Of a stretch of 64,000 bases of DNA, positions 1 to 14,369 are shown in pieces. Both the position numbers and the translations under genes were made by a program. The stretch comes from Mrakia gelida. Its lineage: Eukaryota; Basidiomycota; Tremellomycetes; Cystofilobasidiales; Mrakiaceae. Location of the stretch: positions 62,001 through 126,000 of the forward strand of contig BRON01000001.1 of assembly GCA_024345305.1 (NCBI GenBank). Reading direction: 5' to 3'. Within the stretch, counting starts at the first letter, position 1. The number at the start of each line of letters is the position of its first letter. The notes beneath the pieces were generated by a model that saw only the letters and a program-made list of their open reading frames with translations, had not been told where the DNA came from and did no database searches.

Positions 1-389
1 TCGGCCGTACTTGAAGGTAAGATTCGAAAGTTCCTGGTCGCCGTGAAAGGAGAGTGGTGAGAGGTCGAAGATGGAAAGATGGGTGAGGAAGTCGAAGCTT
101 GCGTCGTTGGAAGGGGAGGTGGTCGAACTGAGGAGAGGACCTGCATCCACGCTGGCGTCTTGCTCTTCTTCCTAGGGAGGTAGATGCTAGAAATGGGAGG
201 GAGAGAGAGACAAGAAGGAGGTCAGGATAGCTCGTCAACGGAAGAACAGTTCGCACTGCCCGACGTCAAGACATCGATACTCCTCGACGCGTACCTTTTG
301 AAGATCGCCACAGCGCAGACGAGGAATATGAATCCAACGACGGTCCAGGCGACGGCTGGTCTATAAGATGTCTTCTTCGAGTCGTCCAT
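1..389 (-). CDS. Single-pass membrane protein, 5' part only
   Basis: The start codon is at 389 and the gene runs off the left edge. I splice exon 1 (240-389) to exon 2 (1-171). The intron (172-239) has a CTGAC branch site and a CCTAG acceptor; its donor GTTGAC is weak, but the alternative donor GTGCGA would break the good reading frame of exon 2. The N-terminus starts MDDSKKTSYRP, followed by one hydrophobic stretch (AVAWTVVGFIFLVCAVAIF) and then KRYASRS. This fits a type III or tail-less single-pass anchor with a short cytosolic N-terminus. After the membrane segment comes an acidic and serine-rich region, then SFDFLTHLSIFDLSPLSFHG. I do not recognise the family. An upstream in-frame extension is possible but looks like leader sequence. 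Confidence 0.5.
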
Positions 390-635
390 GAAGAAGGGAG
401 GAGGGGATAGCGATGGTGGTTGGGAGAGCGAAAGGGAGAGGGATTTGTGCCTCACCTGAAATTAAGGTCGTCGGAGTTTCTGAGAGGGAGGTGAAGGGGC
501 TGAGCGCCGGTACTGAGGGTTTATAGAGCTCATTCAGCCGTCGATGAGATCATCGACTGAGGCCTTTCGCTGCACCAGCAAGGTCGATTGAGAGAGTAAT
601 GCGTTCAATGATCGATCTCACCCGACGCGGCCCTC

Positions 636-3126
636 CTACTTCCCTTCAGCCTCGAACCCTCCCACAGCTGAAGTGTAGGTCTCTTCGAGCCGACTCTTGA
701 CATAATCTCCAGCAGTGATGGCCTCGTAGCGAGCTGGTCGATCGGCTGAGCAGCAAGTCGAGAAGGGCTGGAACGAAGGCGAAAGAGAGACAGATGCGTC
801 GAGGTCAGCTCGACTTCCTCGAGGACGCGTGACACTCAGAGAACAGATGTGATCGGTCAGAGAAAAAGGGTGTTTAATGCGTTTACATACATATACAACG
901 ACGTCGGGACTGATCGGAGACAAAGGTGGGAGAGGGAGTCGTCAGAAAGGTTGAAAACGAGACGAGTCTTCGAAAGCGAAAAGGACTCACTCAGCTGTGA
1001 AGAACACAGGCATGGAGAACCTCTCAACTCCTGAGCGATTGATGGCTCGATGTTTGGTAGAAACGAAGATATCGTCTGGGGAAGAAGGGAGGCGGAAGAA
1101 GAACGAATCAATTGAGTCGGACATCAACGCGAGGCGAGATGGAAGGAAAGAGGTGAGGGAGAACGGACTTGTCCAACGAGCAAACTGATCGCCGATGCTA
1201 ATCAAAACGAGAATCAAAAGAAATCGCGTCAGGAGAAGTGATCGAAGGGGAGATATCGAGAGGAGGAAGTGCGACGAGGAGGGAAGACGCGTCGAGACGA
1301 ACTTGATCACGAAGGTCCCAGGGATGGGGGGAGCAGGGATCCCTGTAGTCAAGAGAGGAAGAAGAATATCGGATCAGATCAGAGCGCGGGGGATTGAAAG
1401 GAGGGAAGACTCGAAGGAAAGGGGACTCACAGATGCCCTGTTTGTTCAAGATCTGAAGAGCTTCGACGCCGTCGAACTGACGAAGAATGGTGAAGCACTG
1501 CAGAGGAATCAACAAGCAAAAAAAAGGAGTTAGTGTCGAGCGTTTGGTGACTCGTCTTCAGCCTGAGGAGAAAAGGGCGTCGTGGCGGGAAGAGAAGAGA
1601 CTCAGCGAGAGGAACGAACGAACCTCGTAATCGCTGTGAGCACCAATCCCGAGAAGTCTGTCGTCGTGAGGACCGGTTTGAGGAGGGTAGAAAAGCAGTC
1701 GCATGATTGCGGCTGGGGTCTGGGTCTGAGAACGTGGCAGAAAGAAGTCAAGATCAAGTCGGACACGCGACTCGCGAGGCAGAAACAAACGAACCTTGTC
1801 GTCGAAGAAGGTTCGTGGCAGTCCGAGAGCTAAAGCGAAGAGGGGGAAGAGAGTCTTTGATAGCGATACGACTTCCTGCCTGATGTAAGACGAGCCAAAG
1901 GGGCAAAGAGTCAGCTTCGTTTTGATTTCGACGCGTCACACAACTCGACGGCTCTCTCTCCTCTCCTGCCCTCCTCTGTCCCAGCCTCTATCTCGTCGCC
2001 GGCCTCCTTGGTCAGAAGTGCTTCCAACGTCGCAGGCCTCACCCCACAAGCATCTCTCATAGGGTAAAAATATGAACTCACAGATACGTCAAGACTCCAA
2101 CTCGAAATCCATCGAGCTTCCCTTCGTTCGCCGTTTCGTCAGGCCAGAGGTTTTCGCCTCGTTTCCCTTCCGAATCGAAGACAGGACTAATGTTCCGAGG
2201 GCTCGAAGGGCTCTCGTCGGACAAGTTGAAGGCTTCGTGACTGGGAAAGGATGAAACGACGAAGCGATCACGAACGAACGAAGATTGAAAGTAGTCAGCT
2301 CGTGGGAGACAGGACGAGCACGAGAGGCTTCGATCTCTGAGGGAGAATTCTAGTGAGGATCGACTTACAGATCTCCCCGATTCGCAGGACTGCAAACCCA
2401 GTCAACACCGGAGTCAAAACGGCGGTCGGTCAGTCGTCGGACGACCCTCTTCTCTCTCCTCTCCCCCCCCCCCCCCCCCCCCTCCTCCATCCCCAAACCA
2501 AATCCAGCCCAACTCACTCAGTATTCTCACTCATCAACCCCATATAGCCCACCCAGTGGTTTGATTTCGAAACATGGCTCTGTTTCGACCCGAAAACAAA
2601 CCTATCAGCTTTGCCTCTCACCCTCCTCTTTCCCTCCCACCTCCCCAAACGCGTTTCGCACTCACCTTCATCTTCTCCTCCTCCTCCGTCTCCCTGAACA
2701 GTTTCCTCGCGTAGTCGAACGTCTCTTGGACAAGGGCTTCGGGGACGGAGTGGTTCTTGACTGCCGTTGCAAACGAAGGAAGGAGGGGAAGGTCAGCTCG
2801 AGCTCAACCATCCTTCGATCCTCCTTCCCCTCCTCCAGTTGAGGCACGGATTGACGAACCATAAAAGAACCCAGCAGTCAAACAAGCGTCTCTTATGGAG
2901 CTCACAACCTCTTGCTCAGTCCCTGAAAGATCCCTGGTTCGCCCAAACGAAACAAAATCGAAACGAAACTCGTGAGCTCGACCTTCAATTCCTCCCTCCC
3001 GCCTTCGCTCGTCGTTTGATCGCGAGAAGACAAACGTGAGCACACTCACACGATAGGGATCTCGTCGAAGGGTTTCGTGGAGAGGGAGGAGGCTGCTTCG
3101 AGGAGGGAGACGGAGAGGACGGGCAT
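636..3126 (-). CDS. 2-oxoglutarate/Fe(II)-dependent oxygenase, isopenicillin N synthase-like
   Basis: The gene is fully reconstructed from about a dozen short exons. It begins MPVLSVSLLEAASSLSTKPF followed by DEIPIVDLSG, the usual N-terminal DIOX_N start, with GFFYVKNHSVP next. The C-terminal oxygenase core carries the iron ligands HSD (in LGIGAHSDYE) and the distal His in STKHRAINRSG, plus the 2-oxoglutarate-binding RFSMP (R-x-S). The segment PGTFVINIGDQFARWTND is the family signature. The tail YEAITAGDYVKSRL matches this family's C-terminus. Exons include a 13-nt one (897-909) supplying DPDVV and a 21-nt one near 2,374. The family oxidises small molecules, and the substrate cannot be told from sequence. 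Length is about 330 residues, normal for the family. The intron near 2,463 contains a run of 20 C on the plus strand. Confidence 0.92.
2463..2482. repeat. C20 homopolymer in an oxygenase intron
   Basis: About twenty consecutive C on the plus strand (G run in the transcript), within an intron of the oxygenase gene. Confidence 0.85.
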
Positions 3127-3452
3127 CTGGACGGTGGTGGTGGGAGTTGGGGAGAGATGGGAGGGGAAGATCAGCGAATCGGTCGAACCTGTCTGGTTTT
3201 GGGTTCGACGGAGACGGACGGCGGGAGGGCTCCCATCGCCTCCGTTTTAGCCTGATTACTTGATCAGGTCTTCAGGGCTCTTCGGGGTGATGCTGATTTG
3301 TCTGAGTAGTCGAAAGATCTGCTCCCGAAGTCGAAGAACTTACGTCGCGAGGCTCGAAGGAAAGAAGGGCGTTCGCGTTAAAGTCATCCATCTCACCTCT
3401 CCAAACTCTCCCACCGCACCCTCTGGTCTCCCTACCAGAAACCAAGCCCACT
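3127..3452. other. Intergenic gap between oxygenase start and SEC23 end
   Basis: It holds the promoter of the minus-strand oxygenase and the 3' end of SEC23. I see no gene or clear TATA element. Confidence 0.5.
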
Positions 3453-7021
<3,569 letters not shown>

Positions 7022-7375
7022 AGCTGAGAGAGAGAAAGAGAGGAGTTGGGCTGGGGAGGAGGGAGTGGTTTGAAGCTTCAAAGGAGAGCGAGCTCGCTGG
7101 CCTCCTTCTCCTTCGCTCAGAGCAAGTCCAGCGCATCGACAAGCGAAACGAAAACAAACAAACAAACAGCCCCAAGCAGACTGTCCCTCTACTTATTACT
7201 ACTCGTCGGACTCGAGGGTCTCAGCTCTCTATAGAAAGAGACCGCGAAGCAAAAATCAGAAGGGATATAAAGGGAGACTGAAAGAGAAACCTGCTCGCTC
7301 GCGTCAGCTCGATCTTCTTCCCCTCTCCCTCTTCCTCTCCCCCTGCTTCTTCCCTCTCAACACCCACCGCCAACG
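7022..7375. promoter_or_regulatory. Divergent promoter between SEC23 and the MAPEG-like gene
   Basis: The two genes are transcribed away from each other with 354 nt between start codons. A TATAAA at 7,266-7,271 lies 105 nt upstream of the plus-strand start and could serve that gene. An AAAC microsatellite sits near 7,155. No other element is clear. Confidence 0.5.
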
Positions 7376-8331
7376 ATGTCGACGATTCAAGAGAAGAAGA
7401 AGCACCCAGGAATGATGGATATCCCCCCAGATAAAACCTTTCTCGGTTCTTCCCCTTCCCCTCCTCTCCCCTCCTGCCATCTCCCTCCCTCGCTCGTTCG
7501 TTGATCACAGTCTCCATCATCCCTCCCTGGTACCTCGCCATGATCCCCTTCGCTCTCTACCTCACCAACCCCGACTCCTCTTCCTCCTTCGCTTCGATCG
7601 TTCTCGACCCGTTCCTGGGTCTGCTCGTCTCGCTGGGACCGGAGAAAGGAGGAGAAGGAAAGGAAGGCGAGCTTCGTTGAGTCTCGCGAGATCTCGGATG
7701 GACGCTCGTCTCGCTCACCCTTTTCCCCTTTCTCCCTCCTCCCCTTTCGCAGTAATCGTCCTGAGCGTGTTCTACGTCTTCGTTACCTGGATGCTCTCAG
7801 CCTGGTTGAGCATGTTGGGACAGAGCTTGGGCCCTGTGGGCTACAGGAATCATGGTGAGCTCGCCCATCTCCTCCTCGTCAGTCCCTTCGTTTCTCGACG
7901 GCTGAAATCTCGTCTTTTGCTTCTCGGGTGCGTTGTGAAGCTCCCCGAGAAACCAAATCCCTCCTCCACGGTCTCCCAGGTCGACTCTGCTCAGCCCATC
8001 AAGCGCTGATTGAGATCTTGCCTGCCTATGCGAGTCTTCTCTCCCTCGTGCTCTTGAGTCCGCTCTCTCGCTCTTCCTCCGACCTTCACCCACCCAACTT
8101 TCTTCCCCTTCTCCAACCCCCCTCCTTCTCTCGCTGACCTCCCCATTGCCCTTCCCTCAGTCCTCCCCACCAAACGCACAAGCGACCTCCCTCCTCACCC
8201 TGCACGTCTTCCTCAAAACGATCGTCTACATCCCGTCGTACATCCTCGACTTAGCCTGGGGGAGGAGAAGTGCGCATATCCTGGCGGTTGGGAGTTTGGT
8301 GGGTTGTGGATGGGTGTTGGTCGCTCAATAA
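7376..8331 (+). CDS. MAPEG-family membrane protein
   Basis: MAPEG proteins are small four-helix membrane proteins, including glutathione transferases and eicosanoid enzymes; the specific activity here is unknown. The spliced protein starts MSTIQEKKKHPGMMDIPPDK, followed by a first hydrophobic segment (WYLAMIPFALYL). A second segment is LIVLSVFYVFVTWMLSAW. The family signature follows as VGYRNHAPRE, with AHQALIEILPAYA matching the R-x-x-x-AHxNxxE-xFP-xA pattern. The last helices are SLLTLHVFLKTIVYIPSYIL and SAHILAVGSLVGCGWVLVAQ. The donor of the penultimate intron (GTGCTC) is weak and was chosen because it alone keeps the hydrophobic final exon in frame. The acceptor before APRE ends in AAG. 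Splicing of those two junctions is the least certain part. Confidence 0.72.
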
Positions 8332-9099
8332 CGAGGGGGAGGGAGGGTCGCGTCGGAGGGAGGGGAGGTCGAGGAAGGTCGAGGAAGAAGGGAATGAGAT
8401 GGTTCGTTTTTCTCGAATGTGCGTTGTATCCACTGATAGAAAGAATGGGAGTGTATTGGGAGGTGAAGGGAAGGGTTTCGGGGAAGAGAGACGCTGGGCT
8501 GAGGAGGTTGAGAGACGAGGGAACTTGACGCGTCGTCTGCAGTCGTCAGCCAGCCTCTCTCCAGAGTAAAACCTCAGCCGATCTCCTTCTTCGCTTCCTG
8601 AGAGTTCGAACCCTCCTTCAGACCGGTGTCAAGGTGGATCAAAGCAGACCTCATGAAGAGGACGCCTCAGCCTCTCCTCAGGGGTTTGCGAGGCGATCAG
8701 CCAGCCCCGCTTATTCGTTCGTTCGCCTTTCCTTTCCTTTCTCGCACTCCTGCTTTGCCACACCTCTGATCAGCAGCTCGTAGCTCTTCAACGCTCGGGC
8801 TCTGTTCGTTCAGAGTATGCATCGCTGCTTTTCAACGGCGAGGAGGAAAACAAGGAAGCAGAAGCGAGCAAGGGAGATCGAATCGATCGCGTTTCGACGC
8901 GACTTTCTTAAAACGTACCGAGGGACCAGGAAGGGGGAGTCGTTCGTCGTTTATCCTCCTCGAGGCCTGGCCCTCTGAACGGGACTGAGAGCGAGGTAGG
9001 AGCCGAACGAACACCTCGAATCGTCGAAGGTCGAAGGCGAGTCGAGTCGAACCACCACCCCTCCTCTTCCTCCTCTTTCCCCTCGACTTCAATCCCAGC
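8332..9099. other. Gene-free stretch between MAPEG-like gene and MYPR-type gene
   Basis: It holds the 3' flank of the upstream gene and the promoter of the next plus-strand gene. Open frames here have no splice support and no recognisable protein. One GACGCGTC palindrome lies near 8,529. Confidence 0.4.
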
Positions 9100-9730
9100 A
9101 TGTACCCGCGAGTCACTCCGTCTTCCTCATTCGGATCCTCCTCTTCGACATGTACAGCATCCTCCCAGCCTCCCTCCAACGACAACGACAACGAAACCCC
9201 GAGTACGAGCTCGACTTTGAGCTTACCGCCGCCGACGAGTTTGAGGAACTACCAGAGTGTGTCCTCCTTCTCAAACTGCCTGCCTGCCCGTCTTAGTGAG
9301 CCCAAACTGACTTTCGCTTCCTTACCGCCACAGCTGAGATGCAAGAGTGAGCCCATCCTGTCCCCTCGCTCGCTCCGTCGTCACTCGCTCAATTTGGCCC
9401 GCCCTTTCCTTCCCACCTTTCGTTTCACAGTTATCACCGAACCCTCTGGAAAAGCGCTTCGCACTTCAACGAGCTCGTGGTGCTGGAAAGGTAGAGGCAG
9501 TCGATACGGTATGGAGGTGAGTTGAGTCGAGTTGAAGCGATCGCTTCGTTCGTCAAGGAGCGACCGATCTGTCGAGCCTCAGGCTTTCGTTCGAGTCAAA
9601 TCCTCCAGCGTTAAAGAGAAACGTTGAGGGCTGACTTTGAACTTGGGTGGGGTTTGCGTTCAGCTTGATGAAGGAGGAGATTCGACCAAGAATCGGACGC
9701 GTCGTCGTCCACGGCGACTCAAGAGCTTGA
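9100..9730 (+). CDS. Small serine-rich MYPR-type protein, copy 1
   Basis: I recognise no known family, but this gene has two relatives in the window (33,407-33,918 and 35,202-35,646). All begin MYPR or MYSQ, have a Ser/Thr-rich N-terminal half encoded by exon 1, then a 13-nt micro-exon (here 9,334-9,346, CTGAGATGCAAGA), then an exon starting YHR. Here the junction reads ARLTEMQDYHRTLWKSASHF, followed by NELVVLES. Exon 1 ends at 9,295 before GTGAGC, and exon 3 is 9,431-9,490. A fourth exon from 9,664, behind a GCTGAC branch and TTCAG, gives LMKEEIRPRIGRVVVHGDSR and a stop; without that splice the protein ends in a stop at 9,491. Predicted length is about 111 residues. No signal peptide or membrane segment is seen. 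The C-terminal part looks helical. Confidence 0.55.
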
Positions 9731-10250
9731 GGCCAGAGGGAGGCCTTGCTCTAGAGTCCTCCCGAGACATGTGATGTAGGTGTAAGTCTATATGTATATT
9801 ATATTTCAACTCAAGATGCTCAGAAGAGGAATCGTGACGTCTTGAGAGGGGAACAAGGGACGAGACGAAGCTTTGCAGCAGGTCGAGCGTCCTTAAAAGG
9901 GAGATCGGAGAGCGATATGGCCTCATTTCGAAGCTACTAGAGACTCGAAATCCCGTAGAGATCGAGAAAGAAGGAATTTTGCCGTTGATGGGGTCGGAGG
10001 AGAAGAGCGAAAGCAAGAGCCCCGATGGGCGGAGAAAGAGAGCTCGAGCTCACCATGCCTTCCTGCCCTCCAACCTCCTCGTCCCTCCTTCCCATCAAAG
10101 CCAGGCTCGACACACCCTCGCCTGTATCTCACGCCATTAGGAGAAACCCAAGCTCGCTCGCCCGAAACCTACTGGGTCGGGGGCAAGAAGACTCCCTATC
10201 TGCGACTCCTCCTCCTTCGTTTCTCCTTCGGCCCTTCTTCTGCTCCTGCC
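9731..10250. other. Gene-free stretch upstream of the duplicated segment
   Basis: Open reading frames occur, including one starting at 10,025 that runs into the duplicated segment, but none has clear start or splice support. Confidence 0.35.
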
Positions 10251-10992
10251 TTCGATGGTTCCCTTTCGACGACACAGCCGGCCTGGGAGTCAATATCAGG
10301 CTGTTCGTAGACACAGCCTTTGATGAAACGGCCTGTGAAGCTCGTTCAGCCGGAGGAAGGTGGTCGTGCGAGACGAGGTTGATGAGCTGGACGTCGAACG
10401 AGGTGAACGAGGTTCGTCCTTCTCTTCATCCTTCTTCTAGTTGGTACTTACTTCTGAGAGTCGAAGGACTAAAAGGGTGGATCTGATTTTCACCCCTCAA
10501 TATCAGTCCCTCAGTCCTTGCTGGACTCGACGCCTTCTCAACCTCATCCCCTTCGATCGCCTCGAGCTCACCTCGAAGCTCACCTCGCAAACGACGTCCT
10601 CCCTCCTTCAGACCAGCATACTCTCTGCTAACACTCATGACCAGATCATGTCTTCCTGATATCCTAGCAGTCAGACTCAAGAACAGCACAAGACTGGGGA
10701 TCAGAGCTCATCGTCGTTCGTCCTGTCCTTCCTCCTCGCCTTTCCTCGCGAGCTTTGCTGACCTGGCTCGTCTTATCTTCCTCTTCTCCCCAGTCCGTTC
10801 TTCGCAGCCTGTGAGTTCACTGCGTCAACCTCGATTGCTCGTAGAATCCAAACTTCAAAAGCTGAATTGGTCCTCGAGCAGGTTTTTCCAGCGGACAACA
10901 AGACGGACGGGTAGCGCGATCGATCGACGCGTCCGTCCCTCAGTTCAAACTCGAATAAACGACTCTGAGACTCGTTCTTCTCGTCTCGATCT
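10251..10992 (+). repeat. Duplicated segment copy 1, upstream of kinase 1
   Basis: This segment matches 45,008-45,773 in the same orientation. The first part shares an open frame around PFDDTAGLGVNIRLFVDTA. The middle part, about 200 bases from 10,509, differs at only about ten positions by hand count. The last 86 bases (10,907-10,992) are identical in both copies. It contains intron-like signals: a GTTCGTCC donor near 10,412, a CTCAG near 10,508, and a branch plus CCCCAG near 10,793. It could therefore be a transcribed leader, a decayed gene, or a coding upstream exon set. It ends about 150 nt before the kinase start codon. Confidence 0.8.
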
Positions 10993-11141
10993 GGCAAAAA
11001 TGATGTGAAGGAGTGCAAAGTGAGTTTACGAAGTGGGAAATGGGTGGAAGAGAAGGGCATTTGGAGCATTCCGTCCCGCTAACCTCAACCTCATCCCTCC
11101 CTCCCTCCCTCCTCTTCCTCTCTCCCTCGCTCCTTTCCAAC

Positions 11142-12601
11142 ATGACTACCAAGGATGTTCAGCACCTCATCGGCACTCCCATTCCCTTCGGAGCCAAAAC
11201 TCTTATCGTTCAGAAGTTCCTCGGCTCAGGTTATTTCGGCCAGGTCTGCCTCGCTGAAGACTCGGAGAGCGGACGGAAGTATGGTGAGCTTCGACTTCCT
11301 GTCCTTCTCGCCCACTCTATTCTTTCTTCGTATACAGCGAACTATGCTTTCGAGAAGATGATTTTCTCGCTGACCTCGCTTCCTCCTCCTGCTCTTCGAC
11401 TCAGCTCTCAAGTTCATGAAGCCCAACTCCTCCTCCAAAGAAGCCAAGTTCAACCAACGCGTCGGCGACCATCCCTCCATCGTTCCCTTCCACTCCACTC
11501 TCCCCCACCCCGACTTCGACATCCTGGTCTTTGACTACATCTCCGGCGGAGACCTCCAAGCCTTCCTCCAAACCAAAACGAACGTCCCCTTCACCGACGT
11601 CGACCTCACCTCCCTCTTCCTCCAACTCCTCGATGCTCTCATCCACTGTCATCTCAAGGCACTCGCCCATCGAGACCTCAAGCCCGACAACATCCTTCTT
11701 CGCGAGGGGAGAGACGATAAGACCGGGGAGAGGACGTTCAAGGCGTTCTTGGGAGACTTTGGGTTGGCGGCGAGCGAGGACAAGTCGGACCAGCACGGGT
11801 GCGGAACACCTACCTTCATGAGCCCCGAGTGCGAGACAAAGTGGTACTGTCCAGACAAGAAGACCTACTCGACTCGGAAGAACGATGTTTGGAGCTTGGG
11901 GATGACTTTTTTGACGATTCTGGGCGGAGGGAAGCTCCCGTGAGTCCGCCTTCGTTTTCTCTCTCGACGCGACTCGGTTCGTTCGCTGATCAACTGTCCT
12001 CTTCTGTACGATTCTTCTTCTTTTACAGCTGGGTCAGCACGCTCGGAGGTAGATCGTTCAATCGTTTCGAAGCGAACCCTCGCTCCTTCTTCCTCACCAA
12101 CTTCGCCTCCCTCACCCCCGACGCCGTCGATGTCCTCCTTCAGATGCTGGCCGTCGACCCTTCCGACCGAGGAAACCTGGGAGACATCCGAGCGATGGTA
12201 GCCGAGGTTCAAGACTGGAGAACATCGAGGGTTGAGACGGAGAGCATGTGGGAGGGAGCTGGAGTTGGAGGAATCAAGTTCTCGAGTCACGGGAGCGACG
12301 AGCCCGAGTGAGTTCTTCTTTCTTTCTTGCCGTCTCGTGTCTCTTTGTGTCTCTTTGTGTCACTTTGAGACCACTATCTGACTGCTCGTGCAGTCCGTCG
12401 TTCCTTCACAGTACTCCTCTCACTCTCTCCTGCGGAAGCGGAGTCGCGCCTTCGCCTCCCTCGTCGACGGATCGATTCAGTCAAAACTCGACCTTGGACT
12501 CGGATTCGGCGCCTTCCGAGGGTATGTCAGACGACGAGAACAAGGAGGACGTCCCAGAGGAATTGGGAGGATCGTTCGTTTGGGTTTCGCTCGAGGATTG
12601 A
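11142..12601 (+). CDS. Ran1/Sks1-like serine/threonine protein kinase, copy 1
   Basis: Four exons give a protein that starts MTTKDVQHLIGTPIPFGAKT. Kinase motifs are the glycine loop GSGYFGQV, the ATP-anchoring Lys in YALKFMK, catalytic HRDLKPDN, DFG in LGDFGLAASE, and an activation-segment end GTPTFMSPECE. The MSPEC form of the APE motif is typical of the fungal Ran1/Ksp1/Sks1 group, whose members link nutrient status to growth or mating. All catalytic residues are present, so it should be active. A short non-catalytic tail is rich in Ser, Asp and Glu and ends FVWVSLED. The introns fall after KYA, at KLP/W and after SDEP, the same places as in the second kinase at 45,941. Exon 1 is 142 nt in both. 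A canonical intron-like element at 12,620-12,721 lies in the 3' UTR. Confidence 0.88.
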
Positions 12602-13186
12602 ACGGGGGAGGAGAAGATGGTGAGTTCGGTCGTGTCTTCGTTGTCTCTTTCTTCTCGCCTCGTCTCGTTTCCTCGAGTCCGAACGCTGACCCCCTTTCTC
12701 GCTCTTTCTTTTCCATCAAAGCCATCGCTTGGATCAGTCCGGGAGGGAGGGAGGATCCAAGGAAGGGAAGGGAGGAGGGGAGGTGGACGCGTCGCCTCGT
12801 TTTCTTCGTTATCTTTATTCTTTTTCATCGCTTCCTCCTTAAGTTTTGACGTCTGAGAGATCATATCAAGGTGAGGCAAAGAAAGTCGCCGATCACGGAA
12901 GAAGGGGCGGAAAAGGTCATTTTTTCGTTGCCTGTCGTCAAGAACGACGCGGGCTGAAAAGAAGCGAGCTCAACCTTCGTTCGCTGGCTTGTCCCAACAG
13001 CTTCCTCCTCCTTCCTTCCCTCTTCTTGACACAACTCAAAGCCCCTTCCCTACCTCTCCTACCCCCGCCCTATCCTTTCAAACCCTTCAACTCACCAGCA
13101 AACCGGCCGCCTCTCTCTCGCTCTCCCTCCCTTCCCTTCCCTCCCTCCTCGGACGACGCCGCCTCGCCTCCCTCCTTCCACCCCAG
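12602..13186. other. Kinase 3' UTR and uncertain 5' end of the next gene
   Basis: An ATG is followed directly by GTGAGT at 12,617-12,625, with a GCTGACC branch and an AAAG acceptor at 12,721. It is either a 3' UTR intron of the kinase or the first exon of the next gene. A second donor-like GTGAGG lies at 12,873. No frame links them convincingly. Confidence 0.4.
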
Positions 13187-13857
13187 CCTTCGTCGTCGTC
13201 TCGTCCAACTTCCTCGGCTACCAAGAAGTCTACCACCGAGACCCCATCAAGGTGAACCACGCCATCCAGGGAGTCTACCCTACGTTGGAGATGGCCAACA
13301 CAGGAGCGAAGGAAGCGTTCGCCCGGAAAGCTGGAGCTGGGAAGCATGCGAATGCGTTCTGGGAGAGCGAGCACGAGGGTTTCGTTAGAGGAGGGAGAGT
13401 CAAGTATACGGCGGTGTCGTTGGAGAGTAGTCATAAAGTCGAGGTGAAGGTGAAGGAGAGCAAGATGTATAGTGATCCGGCGAGGAGGGGAGTCGAAGAA
13501 GCTCGTCCTGCTCGACCTCCTCCCCCTCCTCCTGCTGCTCCTCCAAGAGCGAGGATGGTCCTACCTCCTCCGAGATCGAGAGCTCCTCCTCCTGCACCAC
13601 CACCTGCTCTATCGCCTCCCCTCTTTCGATCTGCGGTTTCGTCGTCGTCGGCTGGAGGGAAGGGGAAGGAGAAGGTGAGTCGTTCGGCCTTCGAAGGAGT
13701 TTGTTGAGCTCGTCGAGATGCGGATCCTCACTCTCTTCTTCGCTGTTTTCTCTCGCAGGCTGCCCGTCGCTCTCCCGATCTCGACTTAGAGAGCAGCAAA
13801 GATAGTGATTGCGTCGTGTTATCAGGTCCTTCGGTAGTCAAGAAGAGGAAGATTTGA
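13187..13857 (+). CDS. Unrecognised nuclear-type protein, 5' end unresolved
   Basis: The open frame FVVVSSNFLGYQEVYHRDPI continues with HAIQGVYPTLEMANTGAKEA and looks strongly protein-coding. It has no ATG upstream before a stop at 13,027, so at least one 5' exon is missing; an acceptor CCCCAG at 13,186 is the likely boundary. Residues GFVRGGRVKYTAVSLESSHK are followed by a proline-rich stretch. The last intron (donor GTGAGTCG at 13,676, acceptor CTCGCAG at 13,758) leads to a short exon ending VVLSGPSVVKKRKI. That terminal KKRK could be a nuclear localisation signal. I do not recognise the family. An internal ATG at 13,291 is the fallback start but would discard the best-conserved-looking part. 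Confidence 0.5.
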
Positions 13858-14369
13858 TGATCTTCGCGCGTCGCTAATCAATGTCCAGCGTCGAAGTAAA
13901 GGAAGAGGGACCAGGAAGCGAGGTGCAGGTCTCGAGAGAGTCAGTTAACGTCTGCTTGATCATCTCGTGAGTTTCGATGTCTCCATCTCTCTGATGCTAA
14001 AGTTGAACGGTCGAGGGAGGACGAACGCGCGTCGAGCTGACTCTGCGACGCGACTTCCTTCTTTTGCTTCCCTCCCTCTTGGCTTCCTCCTTCGCCGCTT
14101 CTCTGATGCTTTCTTCTTCGCTTCTCTACGAGATAGTGAAAACCTTCCCTCTCTTGTTGACCGTGACTCGAAAAGGAAGGCACACAAACTCCGACCTTCC
14201 TTCACCCCTCTCTCCCTCGCTCACCGCCCTTCCTCGAAGTTGACCTTCATCTCCCATCTCCCTCCCTCCCTCCCCATCGGATCTCCCTCTTCTCTCCCCT
14301 CTCACCGTCAGCATCAACATCCTCTTAGTCCCCCCTCGTAGAGCGTCTCTACTACAGGCTTCAGAAGCG
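13858..14369. promoter_or_regulatory. Upstream region of the SNF2-type gene
   Basis: About 510 nt with CT-rich stretches just upstream of the start codon, common in fungal promoters. No TATA box is evident. Confidence 0.4.

Noticed and set aside
12846..13388. Open frame upstream of the gene at 13,187
   Set aside because: No ATG, no fit to the downstream frame, and composed of CT-rich promoter-like sequence.
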